A stretch of 64,000 nt of DNA from Malurus cyaneus samueli (taxonomy: Eukaryota > Chordata > Aves > Passeriformes > Maluridae): positions 29,354,746 through 29,418,745 of the forward strand of contig CM019214.1 in NCBI GenBank assembly GCA_009741485.1, read 5' to 3'. Every line of letters begins with the position of its first letter. The stretch's first letter is position 1. Under the pieces are notes generated by a model, which was not told where the DNA came from, did no database searches, and saw only the letters and a list, made by a program, of their open reading frames with translations. A program made the translations under genes and the position numbers. Below are positions 14,901-26,900 of this stretch, one piece after another.

Positions 14901-17900
14901 GAATTCCCTCAGTTTATTAGGTTGTGACCTGACTGCTGTACCAAATTTCCATGACTCTGAAATTCTCACTTTCTTGTGCTTTTTTTCCATCTTGAGCATT
15001 CTGAGCTCTGCTTCATTGTAGGCCAAACAGGTTTCATCCCTGTCTCAGCTTCACAGATATTGAAGCTGTGTTTGAACTGTGTGAAGATTTGGAGCCTTGT
15101 AGAGATTCTTCCATTCACTAGTTAACTTTTTGGATTTCATTATTTGGAGTCTTCAGAGCACATCTTTACTATTATTTCTGTATGCTAGAGTGTTACTCTG
15201 AGCAACAAACTTAAGTTTCTCCTAAGATTTGCCTTCCTTGTTTTGCTGTCTCCATGATGAGTTTTCATGAGGTTCCTGTACTTTAAAAGCCACAAAACAA
15301 ACTTGGGATTTTTGTTGAGTTCTGTTGCTTGTTGAATGCCCTACAGCTTAGTCACTGGGCAGTCTTTTGCAGAAGATCTGGAGTTTGAGTTAGCTGTGGA
15401 AGTTTCTATCACTGCAAGTAAAAGCAACTGAACCTTACTTAAGCTGCTTTGCACTTCTGAAAGAGACTGATCACTTTTTTTTGCAAGCTTGATAGTTTTT
15501 CCCACAGTTTTCTGGACACCACGTTGGGATTGGCATAGTGGGAGAAGGGCAGATTGTAAACTTAAGATTGGTTTGGTGTTTGTTGTTTAGGGTTCTGTTT
15601 TTGTAAGCAGTTGTTTTGATGAACAGGTTTGGAGCTGGAATTGGCTTTGTCTGTAGTTGGTTAAAAAGATTATTCCAGTGGGGAATTTTGTTAGTGATGT
15701 TGACTTCAAATGCCCTCTTCTCTTCCTCTCTCTTCTTCTGAAAAAGAAGAAAAAATCCACATAGATAAAACTACCAAAAGTGAATTTATTAACGTTTTCA
15801 AAAATATTGTCATGGTTTTCATGTACTCTTGTATCAATCATACAGATATACTGGCTTTATGTAAATTCTATTCCTGTGAACTTTTCTCAAATTCCCAAAA
15901 TAAGGAATGTAATGCTCCAGGTGGCACTTGGCCTTCTGAGACATGACAATCGCAGTGGAATCTCATGTCTCTGTCATTTCCTTCTGTTTTGTTCATGAAA
16001 AGTCTTACTGGTTTTTGAGGGTTTTTTTTATCTTTTAAAAGAGACCTGTTGGGCTCTTCAATTGATATTTTTAGTTTTATTAGGTTATTGATAGTAATAC
16101 TATCTTTTTGAGATCATAAGTTGTATTTGACCTGTATTGAGGTTGGCATCATGTTTCTGCCTTTGAATTGTATAGCTGTGGTTAAGCTGGATTTCAATTG
16201 CTCTGTTAAAACCCATCAATTTCAAAGCTCATTATGTATTTAAGACAAAAGCTTATCGAGTTTCTTAGAGTGGTTATAAACAGTTGAACTCCTAAATGCC
16301 ACATGAAAGGTTAATTTTCTTTAGACTTTTCCTAAAATGGCCCTTTCTTTAACTCCTAACTGATCATGCATTTATTTCCAAATTGGTCTGCTGGACAGAT
16401 TTTGGTTGAGACTGTTGCAGGAGAGGTAGGAATTCCTTTGCATTCTGATGAGCCACTTTTACTCTGTATGTTCTCTTTGTGTGAGGTTGTACTAATTCAG
16501 AAAATGCTTGTGAAGTAACCTTCTTGCCCAGTCAAGTTCTGATGTGAACAACGTTATTTCTCTGCTAGAGAAATAGACTGACAGAAGTTTGTTAGAGACT
16601 GCATTATGAGGGTACTGAGTTGCTTTCCTGTTGACTGTTCTCTCTTTCATAAGTAAAGAAAGCATAAAGGGAGATTACTTCAGAAAATGGTACAGCATCT
16701 AGAATTAATGGTATTTCTGCTCCTGAGGCAAGGAGTAACTCAGGCCATCCTCTAACCTAAACACCAAATTTAAAGTCACTATTATTTCAAGAACTGGAGC
16801 AGTCGGCTTTTCAGGAGATTTATCTCATTGTCTGCAGAGGGCACTCCTTTCTCTGATTTTAGATGTGCTGTGTTCTTTTTTCTGTGTCATCTTCAGTTAT
16901 TTAGAATGTTCTTAGTTAAATGTACCACCAGTCCTTTAAACTGCCAAAATTCTGCAAGGGATTCTTTCTATTTGGTAAAATTCTTAGGTTTGTTTTTGCA
17001 TGCAGGCAAAGATCCAGTTAATCAGTAACCAGAGAGAGCACTTCTTTGTTTGTAGACAGATAAATAACAGGTTTTGTTAAAAAGTGCTGCTTTTAATACG
17101 CAAGTTTTTTATGCCATTACTCCTTGATTCCACCTACATCGTTACCTTATAATTGCAGGTATTCTGGAACATCATATTGATGAAGTTCTACTTCTCTTTA
17201 CATATAATAATTGCTTATAAGTTACTGAAAGCAGTTCTCCAAACATTTGGGGCACTTAGGATGTAACTAGTAGTGGTAGTTACATCCTTCTGTATATATT
17301 TTTTTTCTACTGTACGTGGCATTTTCCTGTGGTTCTCAAAGTCTTTATGGGGGAAAAATGTGTCAGAACTAGCAGTATTAATAATTTATTTTGAAAAGGA
17401 AGAAGAGTTGGTGCTAGCAAAACTGTTTGCAACCTTGTAGTTTTAATTTTTATATGCTGTTATGTACACTGTATGTTGTCCACAAAGTACAGGATTATTT
17501 AGACCAGTGACTGCAATTAAGAGTAAGAGTAATTAAGTAATTAGTAGTAAAATTTGTTTGAGAAACTGAGCTATCAGTCACTTGCAAATATAAGTTGATA
17601 AAACTGCTTCTACTTGTACTTAACAAACAAAATCCCCCACATATTATGAGCTTTTGAAAATGCAGATGAGTATGAGAAAAATGTTTGCATGTGAGGCAAA
17701 TGAGAAGATAAAATGCACTTGGACAGCGATACTGAAACTATAATTGTTAAAGAAATACTTTTTTTCTGTATAATTGAGCAGTTATACTCTTTCATATTTT
17801 GTATGACAGCTTTTATAAGTTGACTTTGCTTTGAACTGTCTCATGTTACTGTTTTGTCACTTACATTTATTATTTCCTTGCCAATCAGTTTGTGCTGTAC

Positions 17901-20900
17901 AGGAAGATGAACCCTGTAGTTTCTTTATAGAGCCAGGTTGATTCAGTTGCATGAATTAACTCTGGCAGAGCACCACAGGAAATGTTAATGTAATTAAAAA
18001 ATTTAAAGAAACAGTGTGTGTTCTTCTCTTCACACGAATATTTCAGTTGCAAGATAGCTATTTCTGTTCAGAAAATTAAATTAATAATAACAGGAGGCCA
18101 TGTAATCTAACCTTACCTTCAAACCAGGGTCAGCTTTGACGCACAGAGCCTTCAGTTCTTGAATTTTGCTGTTATTTGCCAAGGAACCTCCTGTGCATAC
18201 TGTTGCCCTGCACTGTCTTTGTCATTTTTCCCTGGTTGGAATTTGCAGTGCAGCAACTTGTGACCATTCCCTCTTTTCCTTTTGTGTCCTCTGCCATCTC
18301 TATAACTTCCATTTAATAGTTGAAGGCAGTGATTAGATTTCTGCAAATAACACCCCTTGCTACACCTTAACCTTCCCTTCCCCAGGCTGCAGGCACCCCA
18401 CTCCCCAAGCCTCTCCTTGTGCAGGATATTTTCCCGTACCTGAGCCACACTGGTGTCCAGCTGCTGCACTCTCTCCTGTTTGCAAATGCCTCTCTTGCAC
18501 CATGGGCCCCAAAACTGAAGAGTCATCCAGGGACAGCATAAGGAGTGCTGAAGGAAAAGGGAAAAATCACTTACTGCTGTACTCCTCCAAATGCAGCCCA
18601 GGATGTGGTTAAGTCTTTGTTAGTGTAGTGGGGAGCACCTCTGGGTGCTCTCACACAGAGCTTATTGTCTGCCCAGACCCTCTGGTGTCTTCCTGATCTG
18701 CTTCCTAACCACTAACCCTGGCCTCTGCACTTGTGTCGAGTTACATCGTCATAACATTTTAGTCTTTGTTGACTGCATAAAATTTTTTAATAAATATGAT
18801 AGCATGAAGAATTGCTTTATTTTTAAACATATGAGAATAATGAAGTCTCTTGAGTACATCTGAAGACTAGAGGGGTCTCATGGCAGTATTGTTCTTTATG
18901 AAGTTGTCCTACTGAAGTAATACTTGGGAGTTATCTTAGGAAAAAATTCATAATGTGAATGTGTACCAGTAATTGTCAGAAAATTATCTACCTTTGAATT
19001 CTTAAAGGAGCTAGTAATGGTACTTCTGTCCTTGTAATTCAGTATGTTATAATTGATACAATACCAGAAGGAAAGAGAGCACACAGCCTGCACCAGTTTC
19101 TGAAGGGCTCAGGTAAATGCAGATGAGGAAGTGAGACTTCTATTGGCACCTTGGTAGAGCACTTAAAGGAGCAGTACATGTGTGGGCAGATGTGGTAATG
19201 GGCCTTCAACAGGGCTTTTCTAGAGGGAAGGGAAAAGGGAGGGTCTGCAGTTACGTCTTTTCAAAGTCACGCTTTGAAAGAGTCAACAGCCATGTGGATA
19301 AGGATTATCTAATCAGAGCGATGTCCTTGGATTTCTTAAAAATAATAAAAAAAAATTAAGATCCTTAATCAGCCTGTTCAACTAAGGTGTGATAGAATGG
19401 GACGGTTCTCCCATGGATTAATAATTTGTGAAAACTGAACTTGGTACTGTGAGTACCCCAAGGGAGGTATTAGCACCCAAGAAAGATCTTGAAGTCATCG
19501 TAGGTTATATTAGTTACAATGTGGTATCAGTGGGGTACATTGAATTTTGAAAACTGCTTGGAAAGAAACAGGTAATAAAATAGAAAATGGGCTACAGAGT
19601 TATAAATAACATGGCATTCCTTGGTCATGAATGCTGTATCCATGCCCGTCCTCTGCAAAAGAAAGGGCAGAACTAGGAAGAATGGGCAACAAGGACCTTC
19701 AAAGGTAAGGGAAGGTTGGTCAAAACATGGTGCTCATAATGCTGAGGTTGCAGGTTTGATCCCTGTAAGGCCCATTCACTCAAGAGCTGGAATTGATGAT
19801 CCTTGTGATGATCCTTTCCAACTCAGAATATTCTGCGATTCTGAGAAGATGATCAAATAGGTGAGGTGTCTTAACCTTGGAAAGCAGTTACAGCTATTGT
19901 TTTATACAGCAGTCTTCAGATTGCATTGTTTTTAAAGCAATGAGAAGTTTAAAAAAAAGACCCATTGATCTCCAGGAAGCTGAGAAGAGCCTAGACAAGC
20001 ACTACTAGCCAGGATAGTTTATATTGATTAATTGTGTTCTGCAGAGAGGAAGAACAAACACAATTCAGGTCATGGTAGTGATGAGTGTACTTGAAGGGAC
20101 AGGAAGGCATAACAGACTTACGTTACAGACTGGATAGCTGCTGACTTTCTGGAAGAGCACTGGGAAGCTGGTTAATAATAGGACATGCTGCTGCATCCTA
20201 TTTGGAAATAGATTGATCACTGAGAATAGATTCTTAGGTGAAGCTAAGAATTCCCCAGCTGCCATTACTGCACCATGTCAAAGTGACATCATGTCACTTT
20301 GACATGGTGTAGTAATAGCAGCTGGGGAATACAAGCCTTCTGGAAAGCAAGGGCTTAAACAGTATTTGAGTTATCCTCAATTTCCTGCAGGCTTCCTGAA
20401 TGTGTAAAGAGGGATAATAGGCTTCAGGGACCAGTTAGGACCCTTCTGATACAACCCTTGTAAAAATGCTTATTTATTGCATTTGTACTGGATGATGGGA
20501 AAAAGAGAGAGGGATGAGAGTTGTACCAAGTCCTTCTGACCCCGTTGGCCCCTTTAAAAGTGATCTTAGAGAAACAGCTGCTAAACCTGACCACCACTTG
20601 TCAGTTGTTTTGGCAGAATAAATGTCTCCAGTATTTTAAGATTGGTTTCTTACTATTTTCGTTCTGTGGTCAGCCTTTGTTGCGTCTTTGCTCTGTTTTG
20701 TTGTTGGTTGTGGGGGAGTGTTTGTTTTGAATTTGTGGGTTTGGGTTTTTTCCTCTAAACTATAACATGGAGCATCAAACTGCTACTGGGTATCTGAGTT
20801 GTTATTTTTGTAGTTGATTTATTTTTTACATGGCTTAAGATTTGCTTTACCTACCAGTGCTGACTGTGTATGGGTTATGAACAGGAAGAGAACAACCTTC

Positions 20901-23900
20901 CCTGCAGGGTCAGTCCACTGTGTTGCATATATTTTTTCTGAAATAATGGATTCTTTAAGATGTTTGTTCTTTAATTCCTTGCCTTCAGCTAGGAGGGAAT
21001 ACTTAGAGGAAAGTTGGGAATATTCTCTTGGCTGTTCCAGCCAAATGTTATCTCCTGTAGATCAACATGCTTCAGAAGGCTGTGCTGTACACTATGGCAT
21101 TAGGCATGGTTGTCAGGAGGTGCTGGAAAAGATTTCAGTAGCCACAAAGCAAGGGTAGAAGAAGAGAGGATATGCTTTTTGTCAGATGCTGGTTGCCTTT
21201 ATTACTTTTTTACTCTGTTTTAAGAGAAAAATTGAAATACAAGGAATTAAGGTATCTTCATATTGGTTCACTGACCCATAAGCTTACATAGAAGAAAGTT
21301 TAAGAGAATGTACTGTGAATCTTGATTTTTTTTTTGCCTCGAATGTGCAACTGCTGCACTTATATTGAGACCATGTGTTTCAGGGCTAGTTTCCATTAAT
21401 AAGCATCAGTAGTATAGATGAGACTATTTGCTAAAATGATTCAATGTGCTCACCTGAAACTTTGTATTTGTTTTAGGGGTTGTTTCTCTATTGGCTGTTC
21501 ATCCTTCTACAGTAAATACGATTGGAAAACAGCTCCTGCCAAAAACATTCGGACAGTCTAATGTCAACATTGCACAACAAGTGGTAAGGAGAGTTGGTGG
21601 TTTGTTTTTTGTTTTTATTTTTTTATTGCTTGTACTATTGTGTACATGTGCTGTAAATCTGACATAGCCTGGTAGTTTGTATCATTCGCCATGGGCAGGT
21701 AATCCAAGTTTGTTTCCAATTTTAATACATTTATGTTTAAACAATGTGCATTGCTTAAAGAAATTGAAAGACGACTCTCAAATTAACATGAAGTTGCCTC
21801 ACTGTTCAGGTGGCTTTATCTTTTGTTAGTCTTTCCATTTAAAATCAGTGGCTCTTTCAGATTCTGTTTTGAAATCTGGCATAAGGAAATGTAAATGAAG
21901 TCCATAAACATATTTTTTGGGAGACCAGAGTTAGATAGAATGAAATTCAAAACAGAACTATATTTTAGTGCTTAATTTAGATATTCATTTGCTGAAATAT
22001 GTATTTTGAGCTTTGTGTGAGATAATGTGAAATTAGATGTTTCAAAGAACCTTATAATGCAATAGCTAATACATAGGTCATAGTAATTCTTGCAGTGATC
22101 ACAATTAAAATTTAGTAATCTGAATAGAATTGGTCTCAGTCCTCTGGAAAGCAGCTGTATCGTGTAAACATCTGAACAGGAGTCTTGAGTTTCTGCTTTA
22201 TAGGAAAGGAGTTTCCTAGCTGCCTTTCCCATCTCTTAAACTGGCTCTAAGGAGTGTTTTATAAGTAAGGTTGCCTGAATCTGTAAACTGTACCCCTTCA
22301 CCTGTACAGATAGTTCACTCTGCTGTATTTCCGGCAGTGGTGGTGACTTAACTACTTCTTGTGGCCACTTGGAAGTGAGTTTAAATGAATGAAATTGCTC
22401 TTTCAGTAGGAGGTGTGGTGACAATAAATTCCCCAAATGATCAACTCAGAGTAGTTAGGCATTCTTTTTCATTTCAAATCAGTAATCAGCATTAGAGGAA
22501 GTGTTTTCATAATAGATCATAGGCCATACTGGCACAATGGGCATTATTAGGTGACTGTGTACATATGTGAATTAAATGCTGAAATTGAATTGTTCTTTGA
22601 GGTAGCTTACAAAATCTTTTCCTAAAAGTATCAAAACCAAGAGATAACAATGGCATAATTACAAAGCATGTGGTGTATGGGATATTTTTTTCATTTACCC
22701 GATGTCAGGGATGCAACCTTCTGTTTCCACTGAGGGGTAAACATACCCCAAAAGAGTAGGCATATCTTTCTACAAAAAAGTAGCCTGTATGGTATCAGTT
22801 TTTCCCCTAAATCCTTATTTTCTAGAAAGTTATAACAACTCAGAGATAAAAAACATACCCTGCAAAAGTGGGTGTTTCAGGTCGTTTCAAAGGTAGAACC
22901 AGGAGAGAGGTTTCTTGCAAAAACCCTGCATTTTCTCCCTGGTTTTATTAATTTTCAGATTTTCTTACATTCATATTTTAGCTGTAATTTACTGCAGCAT
23001 CCTTATACATAATTTGATAGGGTTGGGGGTTTTCTTCTCCTTTTTTCCCCCATTTTCCTTGAAGGGACGGAGTGTGTGTGTGTGTTTTGATCTTGTCTAA
23101 ATTAGTGTTGAATGGTGTTAAGAAATCCAGCAAGCATGAAAACTTTATTTAAGGAGATTAAAATAAAAATGCTGGTAACTTAGGGAGTGGTCTAACTATA
23201 TTAACCATAGTCTGAAGTTTTTTATGCTAGTGTATATAAATTAGATGCATCTAAGAGAAGTATGTAGAGAAAAGTACTACTGTTTGTATAATGCATCACT
23301 TCAATTGTGTCACTTATGAATATCTTGGAATTCTTACCATTTTCTGAATTATTTTGTCTTTACTGTAGGTTATCGGTACACCTCAGAGACCTTCAGCGCA
23401 AAATACTATCCTGGTAGGAAGTCCACATACACCGAACACACATTTTGCATCACAGAACCAGACTGGAGATTCTTCACCGTGGTCTGCTGGGTGAGCAAAA
23501 TGAAAGCTAGAAAGGATTAATAAACTATTGGAACTTTCATTTTAAATGTGTGGTAGTGTATGTATTCCTCAGGCTAGCTGTGTGGGGAAGTCTGTTTACC
23601 TTTCCATCAAGAGCACTTCACCACTGGAGTCTGTTGTACTGAAGTAAGGAGTAGTCACACAACAATGAGTACCTCTTCATTTCTTGTAAAAGAATGCAGA
23701 ATATTTTCTGTAAAGTCTGGTGGATATTCTGACATTACTAAGATCTAGACATTTTAGCTCCTAAAAGGAGACAGTACTTGATTCTATGGTTTCTCTTATG
23801 CTGGTGTATTTTCAGAAAAATGATGTGTTTGTGATGGAACAAGGGTATCCCAAAGTATCATTTGAAAGAAGAACCTAGTCCTTTTTGGGAAAAAGTATTA

Positions 23901-26900
23901 AATAAAAGGAACGCATTCTTTAGATGTGTTTTTTCATGAAAACTTGCTTTTAGGGTGTCTTGTTAAATGTAGTAACATTAAATTTATTATCAGTGGCCTG
24001 TTACACATTATTAGATTGCTGCTTTGGAATTATACAGTGAAATGAGATGTAAGAATTGAGATTGCTCCTTGCTGACACTAATTTTGTTGATACTTGTATT
24101 TTTCCTCTAGTTACAAGGAACTTTTTATTTAAAAAACTTTGCAAAGCAGAAAACTTTGTAATACTGCTTGTATCTTGTAACTTTGAAGTTCCAATAGCAA
24201 TTTCATATACTGTATAACTTCAAATCTGTGTTATAGTAATAGTGTAATTAGTGAGTTCAACCAATACCAGTATCACATTGCATAGAAAATGCTCAATCAA
24301 TCTAATTTTTTTGTGGTCATACTACATGTGCTACTTAAAATTAAAAATAAAAGTTTTTTAAAAGGACAAAAAAGTTCTCTCCTCTGATTCAGTTTTCATG
24401 TTTTAGTATTTATCCCCTTAACTCTTCTTGTCTTGAAGTTTGGAAGGTTTTCTTTATTGACTTCTTTAAGGAATATCCCTTTTGTTAATTTATTGTCGGC
24501 TACTGGAAACATTTCAGGCCAGATTGGATAGGGCTTTAGGCAACCTAACTGAGTTGACGATACCCTGGCTCAGTGCAGGAGGCTAGATGACCTTTTAAGA
24601 TCCCTTCTAGCCCAAGCTATTCCATGATTTTGTGATTCTACTGGAGCTAGCAAAGTTGGCAAAAGAATGAATTTGTATTGTGTTTCAGCATCAAGATACT
24701 AGAATTGTTTATAAATATTGTAAATTATAGGGAAAAAATATAGGACAGAATGTTGGGAAGGGGTAAGAAGCAGGAGAAAAGGGAAGGCTTGGGTTTTTTA
24801 CAGCAGTGTACCTGTATTTGAAAAAGAGACATCAAATATTCCAAAGTTGAAATCTTCTTAAAATATATATTATACATATATTTAGGAAGCGGAACAAAAA
24901 AGGCGAGAAGAATGGCAAGGGTTTACGTCATTTCTCTATGAAGGTTTGTGAGAAGGTACAAAGAAAAGGAACCACCTCATACAATGAGGTGGCAGACGAG
25001 TTGGTTGCAGAATTCACTACCACTGATAATCACATTTCACCAAATGAATCAGTAAGTATATGGGAAGTCAATTACATGTGAACTGAATGGGGGAAGAGAA
25101 ATTTCTTTTGAGATTTTTCTATGTTTCTGCAGCTAAATGAAACAGTTCAGACGTTAACTGAGCTTACCCATTTGCTGTAATATGTTTATTTTCAAATATT
25201 TTTGACACAGGTGTATTTTTGATTAATGCACTATGTCTACAGCAGGCTTATGACCAGAAGAATATTAGACGACGTGTCTATGATGCCTTAAATGTCCTTA
25301 TGGCCATGAACATTATCTCTAAGGAGAAGAAGGAAATCAAATGGATTGGTCTACCTACTAACTCGGCTCAGGAATGTCAGAATTTGGAGGTATATGCATT
25401 TGAAAATTCACAGTAGTTTTGTCTGAGTAAATGTTTACAGCTTTAATATGTTCTGAAACAATATAATAGTCTTGTCCGTAATCTTCTGAGATAGCAACAT
25501 AAAAGAGTATGGTTCTCTTTGACTCTTTTTTAATTTGTGTGTTCTGAACACACACTCTTAGAGGAGTTTTTATTCATTTTTCAAAGTTTGCTTTTAATAT
25601 TGACTCATTTGTGGCAGTGAGTTTCAGGTACATGAGAAGCTTCTTATGAAAAATCTTTTGTTTGGTTTTGAACATACTGTATTTAGTTTATATCCTCTGA
25701 ATATTTTTTAATTGGAAGTCTTGGTGACCTAATCATTCCTTTTTCACTTTCTCCATCCTATTCATTGTATTATAGGGGTGTCTCATGTTCTCCTCCATTA
25801 TTTCATTCTCCTTTCAGTAGAGTCCTAATTGGTTCATTTTCTCTTGCATGGAGTCTGTTCTGTGTTATTTGTGATCCTGATTGCTCCTTTGTATGTGTGT
25901 CTTGAAATAGGACCATCAGAATTCAAGGTGTAAACATTCTGCTTCATAGAGTGATGTACTGATAATGTCTGTTTGGTCCTCTGTTTCTTGCCTAATAATT
26001 CAAATCTTTGGCTGTCATGGTATATTGAGTGATGGATTTTGCAGATACCATAATTTAGGATCTCTGCTGAATGTAATTTATTTCTAAAGTATGTATGGAT
26101 TAAGTTGTTTTCACACACACTATATTAACACATTCTGTATACCAGTTTTTCACACATACTATATACCAGAAACAGAGTAGATGATGTAATTACTAAGGGC
26201 TACAAAACACTTCCAGTTTGTTTTATGACAAACTCTGTTTTAACTATGCCAGGTGACCCAGCATTGCCAGTAGGTTCTGTCACCTTGTCATCTTAATCTG
26301 ATTGTCTGTAGTTTGAGTAACAGTCTGTCAGTAAAGTCCTTGTGGGAATCTTCCCCTGGGAAAGCTGTGTATTTCCTAGTTTTCTGTTTCTTACCTTTTT
26401 TGTTATTATTTAGTATATATTAAATACTGTGAGGCCTTAACCTTGGGCTCCCTAGCTTCATGTCTTTAAGCGTCTTTGATGGATCTTTTCTGATAACTCC
26501 CAATATCAATAGACTCTGCATCAAGTGGATCCTGCTTGTCTGTCTTTGCCCTTTGAGAGAATTCCAGTAACCCTTTGAGGCATAACTTCCGTTTGCAAAG
26601 ATGTTTTGATCTTCTTCACAGGCTGTTGTGTTTTATACCCCAGGGTTCTAATTCTGCTTTTTGTTAGTTTCCATCAGTACCTTTTGTTAGTACTGATGTG
26701 CCTTAATACTAATGTGCCTTAATATAAATTATGTGTCGACATTAATGATTGATTTATATGATATCTCCTTCTTCCAATTATCTGGTATTGAAATTATTTT
26801 AAGGGGAGAAAATGTTGGCATAAAATGCTAGTTAAAACCAAAAAACTGACCAGTGCCTGTTTTCTATCTTAAGGTGGAGAAACAGAGAAGAATTGAAAGA

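Larger units (their letters stand above)
8922..21476 (+). other. TFDP1 intron, about 12.6 kb
   Basis: The largest intron in the window. It holds a CR1 copy (18090-18715), a tRNA-derived SINE (19704-19845) and an 81-bp palindrome (20250-20330). The rest is unremarkable AT-rich sequence; no exon or RNA gene was recognised. Confidence 0.85.
21584..24885 (+). other. TFDP1 introns around the 23369-23490 exon
   Basis: Two introns (21584-23368 and 23491-24885). The first has a short GT run near 23071-23084 and nothing else notable. The second holds a CR1 fragment and ends in an AT-repeat-like tract just before the exon at 24886. Confidence 0.85.

Noticed and set aside
19704..19775. tRNA-Ile gene
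   Set aside because: The acceptor stem and A-box half are degraded and it continues into a CR1-like tail, so it is a SINE.
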